Shown here piece after piece: positions 15,244 through 22,860 of a stretch of DNA of 23,421 bases. A program made the position numbers and the translations under genes. Origin of the DNA: an uncultured Flavobacteriales bacterium (GTDB lineage: Bacteria > Bacteroidota > Bacteroidia > Flavobacteriales_E > Vicingaceae); assembly GCA_937925525.1 (NCBI GenBank), contig CALALS010000238.1, positions 1 to 23,421 of the forward strand, in the 5' to 3' direction. The notes beneath the pieces were generated by a model. It worked only from the letters and a program-made list of their open reading frames with translations, ran no database searches and was not told the DNA's origin. How positions within the stretch are numbered: the first letter of the stretch is position 1; every line of letters begins with the position of its first letter.

Positions 15244-17346
15244 TTATTTAGCTTCTTTAAACTCTTTTAATCCTTCTTCCAGCCACTGCTTAAAGTCTTG
15301 CGTGTTACCATGGTGCTCATAATCTGCGGAGCCATTCGAAAGGTCTTTGCCTTCTGGTGTTACCATTCGATAATAAGGTTGAGTGTTAGTTCCATATTTG
15401 CTGGATTCAATATAACTCCATTTATTACCGTAAGTTCTAAGTTGTTTAACTTTTCCGGGCACAATTTCTACTTCCACCTGTTCATTTTCAGGAAGTTCAG
15501 TTTTATCATCTACGTAAAGTGATATAATGACAACTTCATTTTGTAGCAATTCTATCACACCCGGCTCACCCCAAACATGCTCTTCCATTTTACGACAATT
15601 GACACAAGCATATCCTGTAAAGTCTAAGAAAACAGGCTTGTTTACTTTTTTGGCGTATTCAAATCCTTTGTCATAATCATGGAATAAGAATAAGCCTTGT
15701 GGTCCCAAATGTGTGCCTTCAATGTGCTCTGAATCACCATGAGAACTGGAAGAGCTACCCATAAACCCGGATGGAGATTCGCTATACCAACTTGGTGGTG
15801 GAAAAGCACTAATTAACTTTAAAGGAGCTCCAAACATTCCGGGAATCATATAAATGACAAACATTAAGGTTGTAATTCCTAATAGCGCTCTACCTACTGA
15901 AATTCTTTCTAATTTGCTATCATGTGGCAACTGAATAAATCCAAAAAGATACAGTGCAAGTACTAAGAAAATCGCAATCCATATAGCAAGGAAAAGTTCT
16001 CTTTGCAGCAAACCTGCTTGTACTACCATATCGGCATTTGATAAAAATTTAAATGCAAATGCCAATTCTAAAAACCCTAAAAACACTTTAACAGAATTTA
16101 GCCAACCACCTGATTTTGGTAATGAATTCATCCAGCCGGGAAAAGCGGCAAATAATGCAAAAGGTAATGCCAAAGCCAATGAGAACCCTAACATGCCGAC
16201 AAACGGTCCTGCACCGCCAATAGTGGCAGACTCTACTAATAATGTTCCTACAATTGGACCGGTACAAGAAAATGAAACCAGGGCAAGAGTAAATGCCATA
16301 AAAAATATCCCAATAATTCCACCTCTATCTGAAGCAGCATCTACTTTATTTACAAAAGAAGAGGGAAGTGTTATTTCAAACGCACCCATAAATGAAATGG
16401 CAAATATTACCAAAAGGAGGAAAAAGAAGATGTTAAACCAAACATTTGTAGATAGCGCATTTAGTGCATCAGAGCCAAAAACAGCAGTTACTATTGTCCC
16501 TAAAACAACATAAATAACTATAATGGAAATACCATAAAAAATAGCATTTCTAATTCCTTTGGCTCTTGTTTTACTTTGTTTTGTAAAAAATGAAACTGTC
16601 ATTGGAATCATAGGGAAAACACAAGGAGTTAGCAAGGCTGCAAAACCGCTAAAAAAAGCAAGTAAAAATATGGTTAGCAAACTTCTGTTTACTTTTTTCT
16701 TTTTAGTAGTCTCTGAATCACCATCTTCTTTAATAATATTTTCAGAAGAAGATGAATTGGCTGTATCGACAACAACATTATTGATATTAGTATCAGCAAT
16801 AGTTTTTGTTGCGGTGCAATCAACTTCTGTTGAATTATTGTCTGTTGAGTTGACTTGATTTTCTTCGTTGGAAGATTTGCTTGCAGGAATATCAAATTTA
16901 AAATCTACTTGCTCAGGCGGTAAGCACATAGTTTCATTACAAACCATAAACTCCAGCCAGCCTTTCATGGCTGTTTTTGCATCTGTTTTTTTCTTTACTC
17001 TTTGTGTGAAAACGGCTTTCTTTTCAAAGAATTTTAAATCCATTTCAAAGTTAGGGTCAAACTCAACTTTCGGTTTTCCTTCTTTTACTTTTCCTATACA
17101 TTCACAATCTTTATTTTCATCAAAATTGAATGAAGTGGCAATTGGCCCATCGCTATTATCTAAAAATTGTGAGTATAGATGCCAATGGTCTTCAATGGTT
17201 GCAGTGAAAATTAAATCGTATTCGGTTTCGGAAATTTTTTTGGTCTCAAATTTCCATTTCACCGGGTCATACATTTGCGAAAAGGAAGAAAGAGTAAATG
17301 ATGAAAGAAGAATTAAAGAGAAAATTTTGAAGAAAAACTGCCGCAT
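15244..17346 (-). CDS. dsbD: Thiol:disulfide interchange protein, DsbD type
   Basis: 700 residues from the ATG at 17346. A TTG at 17364 is rejected because it lies inside the -7 promoter element. Signal peptide 1-23 (ending SSFSQ). The N-terminal DsbD-alpha-like domain (about 25-155) has the pair Cys136/Cys141 in CNETMCLPP. A Ser/Asn/Thr-rich linker (about 157-215) precedes a CcdA-like membrane domain of about eight helices (221-505) with Cys242 in TPCVFPMIPM and Cys361 in SFSCTGPIVG. The C-terminal thioredoxin-like domain has the active site CVNC at 581-584. It passes electrons from cytoplasmic thioredoxin to periplasmic disulfide isomerases or cytochrome c assembly. All redox Cys pairs are present. 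Confidence 0.93.
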   Translation of the reverse strand: MRQFFFKIFSLILLSSFTLSSFSQMYDPVKWKFETKKISETEYDLIFTATIEDHWHLYSQFLDNSDGPIATSFNFDENKDCECIGKVKEGKPKVEFDPNFEMDLKFFEKKAVFTQRVKKKTDAKTAMKGWLEFMVCNETMCLPPEQVDFKFDIPASKSSNEENQVNSTDNNSTEVDCTATKTIADTNINNVVVDTANSSSSENIIKEDGDSETTKKKKVNRSLLTIFLLAFFSGFAALLTPCVFPMIPMTVSFFTKQSKTRAKGIRNAIFYGISIIVIYVVLGTIVTAVFGSDALNALSTNVWFNIFFFLLLVIFAISFMGAFEITLPSSFVNKVDAASDRGGIIGIFFMAFTLALVSFSCTGPIVGTLLVESATIGGAGPFVGMLGFSLALALPFALFAAFPGWMNSLPKSGGWLNSVKVFLGFLELAFAFKFLSNADMVVQAGLLQRELFLAIWIAIFLVLALYLFGFIQLPHDSKLERISVGRALLGITTLMFVIYMIPGMFGAPLKLISAFPPPSWYSESPSGFMGSSSSSHGDSEHIEGTHLGPQGLFLFHDYDKGFEYAKKVNKPVFLDFTGYACVNCRKMEEHVWGEPGVIELLQNEVVIISLYVDDKTELPENEQVEVEIVPGKVKQLRTYGNKWSYIESSKYGTNTQPYYRMVTPEGKDLSNGSADYEHHGNTQDFKQWLEEGLKEFKEAK

Positions 17347-17361
17347 TCGTGATATTTTTAT

Positions 17362-17391
17362 CAAATCTAACTAATTCGTGTAAATTTCAAA
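17362..17391 (-). promoter_or_regulatory. Bacteroidota-type promoter of dsbD
   Basis: On the minus strand TTTG (17391-17388), an 18-base spacer and TAGATTTG (17369-17362) match both halves of the consensus exactly. The ATG of dsbD follows 15 bases later. The site lies in the 73-bp gap after the PH-like protein gene, so dsbD probably has its own transcript besides any read-through from pabB-tilS. Confidence 0.7.
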
Positions 17392-17419
17392 TTTTGTAAA
17401 AGGGGCTAATATTGAAATC

Positions 17420-17950
17420 CTATTTTTTAATTAAACTTGAAATTATAAAATGAAGTTCATTATATCGTTGACTTCCAATTATATATTTTAGACCGTCTTT
17501 ATCAATTAGTTCAATAATATGTCCTCCGCTGGTGTAAAATTTTATTTTTCCTTTTCTATGTAAATTATAAACCGGCCTTCTGAAAACGTACTTTTTTAGC
17601 TTTATTTTTTTGACTGATACAATTGACGAAAGGTTTATTTTAACTTTTCGGGCTGTCCAGAGACCGTCAAGTATTATACTTTCGGAAGTTACAGTTGTTT
17701 TAATATGAAGAACATATGCCAGAATGGTGCTAATAACTAAAACCGCCATACCCATCATAAAAAAAATTTCTTGAGGGTTAGAATGAATGGTTTCAAGTGG
17801 TTTAATGATTTGAGGGTTTAAGGTTTCATGATCGGCCATGTAATAGGCTATAAAGCAAAAAATAGCCAACAGAGTTCGTCTAATTACAGAATAGGTGTTT
17901 CTTCCTAAATACTGGCTTTCTTCAAACTTTATGTCGTTTTGTTCTTCCAT
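17420..17950 (-). CDS. Small membrane protein with PH-like domain
   Basis: 176 residues, no signal peptide. Two hydrophobic helices (about 24-40 and 61-82) are separated by a short polar loop. The rest (about 85-176) is beta-rich, ends with a helix (NELHFIISSLI), and resembles the bacterial PH domains of membrane proteins: TVTSESIILDGLW, IVSVKKIKLKKYVF, GHIIELIDKDGLKYIIGSQRY. The beta-domain is expected to face the cytoplasm. I know no assigned function for this type. It starts 9 bp after the tilS stop, so it is co-transcribed with pabB and tilS. The PH-like call rests on pattern only. Confidence 0.7.
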   Translation of the reverse strand: MEEQNDIKFEESQYLGRNTYSVIRRTLLAIFCFIAYYMADHETLNPQIIKPLETIHSNPQEIFFMMGMAVLVISTILAYVLHIKTTVTSESIILDGLWTARKVKINLSSIVSVKKIKLKKYVFRRPVYNLHRKGKIKFYTSGGHIIELIDKDGLKYIIGSQRYNELHFIISSLIKK

Positions 17951-17959
17951 TTACAAAGC

Positions 17960-19273
17960 CTAAAAGTAAGTAATTTTGAGAATGTTTTTGGTGTTTGAGC
18001 TTATTTTATATCGGTTGTCAATTCTTTGACCTATCACCCACACTATATCATCCTTATTTGTAAGAACCAAAGTTTTTTCTTTTTCCGGTAAAGGAATTTT
18101 ATTGTCTATAAAAAAGTCACTTAGTTTTTTAAAACTCTCCATGCCTAGAGGAATAAACTTATCTCCTTCCCGCCAATTTCTTAGTTTCAATTCTGTATTT
18201 AATTTATCAGCATCAATATAAGCAATGTTTTCATGCTCAAATTCTACGGCTTTTTTCTCTACTTTTTCAAATGTCAGATTATGTTCATCTAAGGTTAAAG
18301 GAAGTTCTGTTAATGTGATAGAAAGGTTTATGTTTTTATTTTCGGTTATTGATAAAATGAGAAAATCTCTATCTATAGTAAGAATAAATTTGCCTGCAAA
18401 AAACTGTTTGCCTGCTTGATGTTCTTGGCTAAATATATCATCTATTTGATTGGCGTTAAACCCTAAATCTCTTAACCATTCAAACAGAATAGTCTTTTTT
18501 TCTGAAAGTGTGTTTAGTTTTTTCAGGTCGATTTTTAAATAATTGTTTTCTAAGGAAGTGATTTCACTTTTTAAAATGGAAAGACTGGTTTGATAGATAC
18601 TCTTTATGTCTTTAAAGTATTGTGATTGTCTTGTAAACGTTTCTTCAATACTTGGATTAATTTCTTTTAAAACAGGGATGATGTGATGTCTTATTTTATT
18701 TCGAGCATATTTATCGCTTTCGTTACTGCTGTCTTGGCGGAATGAAATTTTATATTCATTTATGAACTGTGCTATTTCTTCTTGAGTAGCACTTAGCATC
18801 GGTCTAATTATGTTACCGTTTATTTCCGGGATTCCAATTATTCCGCTAATGCCTGCTCCTCTGGTTAAATTAAATAAAATAGTTTCGATATTGTCTTGGA
18901 CATGATGTGCAGTGGCAACAGCATTAAAGTTATGTTCTTTTACTAAGTTAGTAAACCAATCATATCGTAAATCTCTAGCTAATTCTTGAATACCAATGTT
19001 TTTTTCTTTTGATATTTTTTCCGTTTCAAAAGATTTAATGTGGAATGGCACGTTTAATTTCTTTGCTAATTCTTCCACAAAAATTTCATCTCCATCCGAT
19101 TCGTGTCCTCTCAACTTATAGTTGCAGTGTGCTATGGAAAAGTCAATATTTAATTTTGAGAAAGCATAAGTAAGACAAGTGGAGTCTTTTCCTCCACTCA
19201 CCGCCAAAAGAATTTTTTTGTCTAAAAACTTATTCTCAGAAAGAAAATTATTTGCTTTTTCAAGAAGACTCAT
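17960..19273 (-). CDS. tilS: tRNA(Ile)-lysidine synthase
   Basis: 437 residues from the ATG at 19273 (a TTG at 19282 would add three). The enzyme attaches lysine to C34 of the tRNA-Ile with anticodon CAU, so that it reads AUA; this is essential in an AT-rich genome. The PP-loop SGGKDS is at 26-31, followed by HCNYKLRGHESDGDE and HHVQDNIETILFNLTRG (key: ATAHHVQDNIET) typical of TilS. The C-terminal TilS domain (about 360-437) has LRNWREGDKFIPLGM and SDFFIDNKIP. The start overlaps the end of pabB by 14 bp, which suggests coupled translation. Confidence 0.95.
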   Translation of the reverse strand: MSLLEKANNFLSENKFLDKKILLAVSGGKDSTCLTYAFSKLNIDFSIAHCNYKLRGHESDGDEIFVEELAKKLNVPFHIKSFETEKISKEKNIGIQELARDLRYDWFTNLVKEHNFNAVATAHHVQDNIETILFNLTRGAGISGIIGIPEINGNIIRPMLSATQEEIAQFINEYKISFRQDSSNESDKYARNKIRHHIIPVLKEINPSIEETFTRQSQYFKDIKSIYQTSLSILKSEITSLENNYLKIDLKKLNTLSEKKTILFEWLRDLGFNANQIDDIFSQEHQAGKQFFAGKFILTIDRDFLILSITENKNINLSITLTELPLTLDEHNLTFEKVEKKAVEFEHENIAYIDADKLNTELKLRNWREGDKFIPLGMESFKKLSDFFIDNKIPLPEKEKTLVLTNKDDIVWVIGQRIDNRYKISSNTKNILKITYF

Positions 19274-20474
19274 CGGGCTCAAATATCTTAAAAAATGGCT
19301 TGGCTTTTATTAAACATTCTTCATATTCTTTTTCAGGAATTGATTTTGCTGTTATGGCTCCCCCTACTTTGTAAGAAACATAATTGGTTTTATAGTTATA
19401 TTCAATACTTCGTATTACTACATTAAAATCAAAATCACCATTAGGTTTTATATAACCCACACTTCCTGAGTAAACTCCTCTTTTGACTGTTTCATACTTT
19501 TCAATTAATCTCATTGCGCTTATTTTTGGAGCACCCGTCATTGAGCCGGGAGGAAAAGTTGCTTTTAAAATATCATTAAATGAAATTGATTCTTCTACCT
19601 CACAACTAACAGTTGAAATCATTTGATGCCAAAGTGGAAAAGTATATACTTTGCATAGCTCGTCCACTTTTACTGTGTTTTTTTTAGCTATTCTAGATAA
19701 ATCATTCCTAACTAAATCAACAATCATAATGTTTTCACTTCGTTCTTTTTGGTTCTTTTCCAACTCTTTTTTTGTGAAGATATCTTCACTTTCTGTTTTC
19801 CCTCTTTTAGCGGTTCCTTTGATGGGTTGTGAAATCACTTTATTACCTTTTTTTTGGATAAATCTTTCTGGACTGCCGCTAATTAAATAATTTTCTCCAC
19901 ATTTATAAAAGCAAGAAAATGGGGAAGGAGAGAGTTCGTTAAATGTTGAATAAACTTCAATAGGATTTACAGCTATACCTTCTATGTAGAATTCTTTGCA
20001 AAAATTTATTTCATAAATATCACCTCTCTGAATATGATTTAGAAGAGAGTCTAGTTTATTAAGATATTGTTCTTTAGAGATTCTGCTTTTAACAGTTTTT
20101 TTCGTTGTCAAATGAGTGTTTTGGCAGGGTGTTTCCTTAAACAAGAGCTCTTTTATCTTCTTTTCATCAAGATTTGTGATAACATCAATTTCACCGTTTT
20201 TTTCAATAACAATAATCTCTGGTTCAAAAAATAAGGTGTCCGGAAAATTTGAGAAGTCGGGTAAGTTAGAGGTTAAATTTTCAATTTGGTTTTTATAATC
20301 GTAAGAGATATGACCAAACAACCATTTCCCTTTTTCGTGAAAATCAGCTGTTTTGTTTCCTGCGGCAATTATGTTAGCGTAATGAGTGTTTGTAAAGCCA
20401 TTGCTGTTATAGTTGACAACGAATTTATAGTTAGCAATTAGGTTGATTATTAAATTGATATTATTAGGCTTCAT
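19260..20474 (-). CDS. pabB: Aminodeoxychorismate synthase component I
   Basis: 404 residues of the chorismate-binding family. With a glutamine amidotransferase partner (PabA, not in this window) it makes 4-amino-4-deoxychorismate for folate. The motif PIKGTAKRG at 217-225 has the Lys of PabB (PIKGT), where anthranilate synthase TrpE has Ala (PIAGT); this favours PabB. Other family blocks: RGDIYEINFC (150-159), GSPERF (200-205), IMIVDLVRNDLSRIA (249-263), TFPPGSMTGAPK (306-317), GVYSGSVGYI (333-342) and KVGGAITAKS (369-378). It lacks most of the N-terminal tryptophan-binding part, in line with its short length. First gene of the pabB-tilS-PH protein unit; the promoter is not clear. Confidence 0.9.
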   Translation of the reverse strand: MKPNNINLIINLIANYKFVVNYNSNGFTNTHYANIIAAGNKTADFHEKGKWLFGHISYDYKNQIENLTSNLPDFSNFPDTLFFEPEIIVIEKNGEIDVITNLDEKKIKELLFKETPCQNTHLTTKKTVKSRISKEQYLNKLDSLLNHIQRGDIYEINFCKEFYIEGIAVNPIEVYSTFNELSPSPFSCFYKCGENYLISGSPERFIQKKGNKVISQPIKGTAKRGKTESEDIFTKKELEKNQKERSENIMIVDLVRNDLSRIAKKNTVKVDELCKVYTFPLWHQMISTVSCEVEESISFNDILKATFPPGSMTGAPKISAMRLIEKYETVKRGVYSGSVGYIKPNGDFDFNVVIRSIEYNYKTNYVSYKVGGAITAKSIPEKEYEECLIKAKPFFKIFEPDESS

Positions 20475-20516
20475 ATATTCTTGAAAAATAATATTTTAAA
20501 TGGAATTAAATATCCG

Positions 20517-20525
20517 TATTTTTAC
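20517..20525 (+). promoter_or_regulatory. Possible -7 element for the T9SS cargo gene
   Basis: TATTTTTAC differs by one base from TAnnTTTGC and lies 34 bases before the ATG at 20560. No good TTTG is seen at the -33 position. It overlaps the left arm of the palindrome at 20520-20535, so a bound protein would block it. Confidence 0.3.
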
Positions 20526-20535
20526 CTAGGTAAAA
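20520..20535. repeat. Perfect 16-bp palindrome in the pabB / T9SS cargo divergent region
   Basis: TTTTACCTAGGTAAAA is self-complementary over all 16 bases, with no loop. It lies in the middle of the 85-bp region between two divergent start codons (45 bases from pabB, 24 from the cargo gene). A loopless palindrome in this place is typical of a binding site for a dimeric regulator; this is inference, and no regulator gene is nearby. Confidence 0.5.
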
Positions 20536-20559
20536 TAAACTAGTTATACTGTTAACAAG

Positions 20560-22860
20560 ATGAAAAAACTTATTGGTTTAATAATCATATTTCTTTTGTT
20601 TGGGGCAAAGTTAGTGTTTTCACAAAGTGCCGCAATGCAAGTGAAGTCCTATAATTTCGAATCTTTTACAGAAAGCCAAAAGCTGATTTCAAAAGAATTG
20701 GATGAGCTAAGTGATTTTACTGAAAAGGCCCACCCTGAATATGGATTTCTGCCTTTTAATGCGGGATGTTCAGATTGTTTTGAGATACTTTCTAAAAGAG
20801 AAGTGGATTCAAGGTATTTTATTAAAAATGGTTCAAACGGCAGCAGTTTTTATATTCAGAAAGCTATGCAGCCATTACATTATGAAGAAGATGGTGTTTT
20901 TAAAACATTAGATTACAGGATTAAACCAAAACAAGGCGTTACTAATGTTTTTGAGTCGAGAAATCAGCCAATACCTACTGAAATTGATTTAAATAAAAAT
21001 CAATCTACTATTGATATTGGTTTTTTTCAATTCGAGTATAATTCTAACGTAAGTTTATTATGGCAAAATCAATCTACGACTATTAAGGCCAACTCTCCAA
21101 ATACATCTAGTTTTAGTGCTGGGGATGATGGTGTTATAAATTATAATTTTTGGAATGGAATAGATAGAACTCAAATAGCTATCAAATCTGGATTCAAAAC
21201 AAACTATATAATAAATAATAAATCTTCAGTTCCAATAAATGATGGATGGATGATTATCTCTGAAATTATAGAGTTACCTCAAGGTTATAAAATAGTTAAA
21301 TCAAAAGAGGGCGGAGTGATGTCTGATGAAGGCTTGTGGTTTGGTGAGCTACTTGTTACCGACAATAGCAATAATGAATATATTAAGCTTGGTGTTCCTA
21401 CTATTCAAAATGGTGATACAGTTTCTTTGTCTGATTTACCCAATATGTTGGCATATCCAAATATTTATTCAGGATATAAAGTTATTTCTCTTCAAAACAA
21501 CAGGTATGAAATTCAAATTTATGTTTCAGCTAAAATTTTAAATCATCCCAACATAACTTATCCTGTTACTATTGATCCTCCTGTCACGGGAACTAACAGT
21601 ACCACAGGAAGTTTTTGCACAATATATGGTGTTTCGGCCGGGAGTTGTTCTGTTTCAAATGCAACTTCGTTGGTTGTAACTGTTCCTGGAGGAAGTACTT
21701 TGACAGGCGCAACCTTTGGAATGTCATATACTGCGAGTAATGGCGGATGTCCATGCGCAAGCCCTCCTCCTGGACTAGCTAATTGTTTAATGCGAGACGC
21801 ATTATCTGATTTAACAACAGTATGTGGCAGAAACCCTACTAATCCGTCTTTTTATTGGTACTGTAATACAGCAGCAGCCGGGACATGTAGTGGTAGTGGT
21901 TTGGCCGTCAATAACTTAGTAACCTGTATAGCGCCACAATGTGCAAACTATAATATCACTTTTAATTTAAATAAGTATAGATGTTATTGCTCATGTAGTG
22001 CTGCGTGTGGTACTTCATGTATAAACTTCACTAATTTTTCAGTTACCGTTTCTGCCAGTACACTTGAAACGCTTGGAAATACTACTACAGGAAACGGAAC
22101 CTATAATTATACAGGAACATGTAGTGGAACTCAGGTTTTAAATCCAAATGCTAGCAACGGAGTTCCGGGCTATACCTATTCTTGGAGTCCGGGTGGGCAA
22201 ACAACCCCTACTATTACAGTTAATAACTGGCCTAATGCTACATACACATGTACAGTTACTGATGCATGTGGAAATTCTAGAACCGCTACATTTAATATTA
22301 ATTGCCCTTTATCTGTTGAGCTGTTGAGTTTTGGAGCTATATATAATGGTAATAACGTAGAACTAAAATGGAAAACAGCATCTGAGATAAATAATAGTCA
22401 TTTTATTATTGAAAGAAGTATTGATGGAAAAGTATTTAAGCCTATTGCCACTCTTGACGGAAAAGGAACATCTAATGTAACTAATGAATATAAACATATC
22501 GATCCGGAAGATTTATCAGGCGGGTATTATTACCGATTAAAGCAAGTTGACTACGATGGAGAATATGAATACTCTGAGGTTAAATATGTATATGTCTCAG
22601 GCTCAAATGATGCAATGTTAGTTTATCCTAATCCTGCAGAAAATATGGTTACTTTAGAGTTTAACTCTTATCAAGGCAAAGCTAAGACAGTAACCTTTGT
22701 AAATACGTTAGGACAAGTTTTGATGGAGCAACAAGCAAGTGTTGTGGATGGACAAAATAAACTTGAGGTTGATATTAGTTCATTGCCTAAAGGCAATTAC
22801 TTTGTGTTGCTTAAAGAAGATGTTATTCTTTATAAAAGCAGGCTTGTTATTGCTAGGTAA
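20560..22860 (+). CDS. Large Cys-rich T9SS type A cargo protein
   Basis: 766 residues. Signal peptide 1-22 (ending VFSQ). Residues about 84-345 form a beta-rich module known to me from other Bacteroidota surface proteins (YFIKNGSNGSSFYIQK, LHYEEDGVFKTLDYR, NYPVTIDPP-like end at 332-341). Residues about 350-490 contain about 15 Cys, including the cluster CYCSC...CGTSC at 475-487. A PKD/SprB-like segment follows (about 505-582; GYTYSWSPGGQTTPTI, CTVTDACGNS). Then comes an FN3-like domain (about 585-678; VELKWKTASEINNSHFIIER, YYYRLKQVDYDG) and the sorting domain 686-766 (VYPNPAENMV, ISSLPKGNYFVLL). It is expected on the cell surface or released. No catalytic motif is recognised. Its end overlaps the convergent hemH stop by 8 bp. 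Confidence 0.86.
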   Translation: MKKLIGLIIIFLLFGAKLVFSQSAAMQVKSYNFESFTESQKLISKELDELSDFTEKAHPEYGFLPFNAGCSDCFEILSKREVDSRYFIKNGSNGSSFYIQKAMQPLHYEEDGVFKTLDYRIKPKQGVTNVFESRNQPIPTEIDLNKNQSTIDIGFFQFEYNSNVSLLWQNQSTTIKANSPNTSSFSAGDDGVINYNFWNGIDRTQIAIKSGFKTNYIINNKSSVPINDGWMIISEIIELPQGYKIVKSKEGGVMSDEGLWFGELLVTDNSNNEYIKLGVPTIQNGDTVSLSDLPNMLAYPNIYSGYKVISLQNNRYEIQIYVSAKILNHPNITYPVTIDPPVTGTNSTTGSFCTIYGVSAGSCSVSNATSLVVTVPGGSTLTGATFGMSYTASNGGCPCASPPPGLANCLMRDALSDLTTVCGRNPTNPSFYWYCNTAAAGTCSGSGLAVNNLVTCIAPQCANYNITFNLNKYRCYCSCSAACGTSCINFTNFSVTVSASTLETLGNTTTGNGTYNYTGTCSGTQVLNPNASNGVPGYTYSWSPGGQTTPTITVNNWPNATYTCTVTDACGNSRTATFNINCPLSVELLSFGAIYNGNNVELKWKTASEINNSHFIIERSIDGKVFKPIATLDGKGTSNVTNEYKHIDPEDLSGGYYYRLKQVDYDGEYEYSEVKYVYVSGSNDAMLVYPNPAENMVTLEFNSYQGKAKTVTFVNTLGQVLMEQQASVVDGQNKLEVDISSLPKGNYFVLLKEDVILYKSRLVIAR

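Noticed and set aside
16868..17374. 168-codon plus-strand open frame antisense to dsbD
   Set aside because: It lies opposite a well-supported gene, its protein shows no family features, and it crosses the dsbD promoter.
19260..20474. Anthranilate synthase component I (trpE)
   Set aside because: The motif is PIKGT with Lys rather than the PIAGT of TrpE, the N-terminal tryptophan-binding part is reduced, and no trp genes are adjacent.
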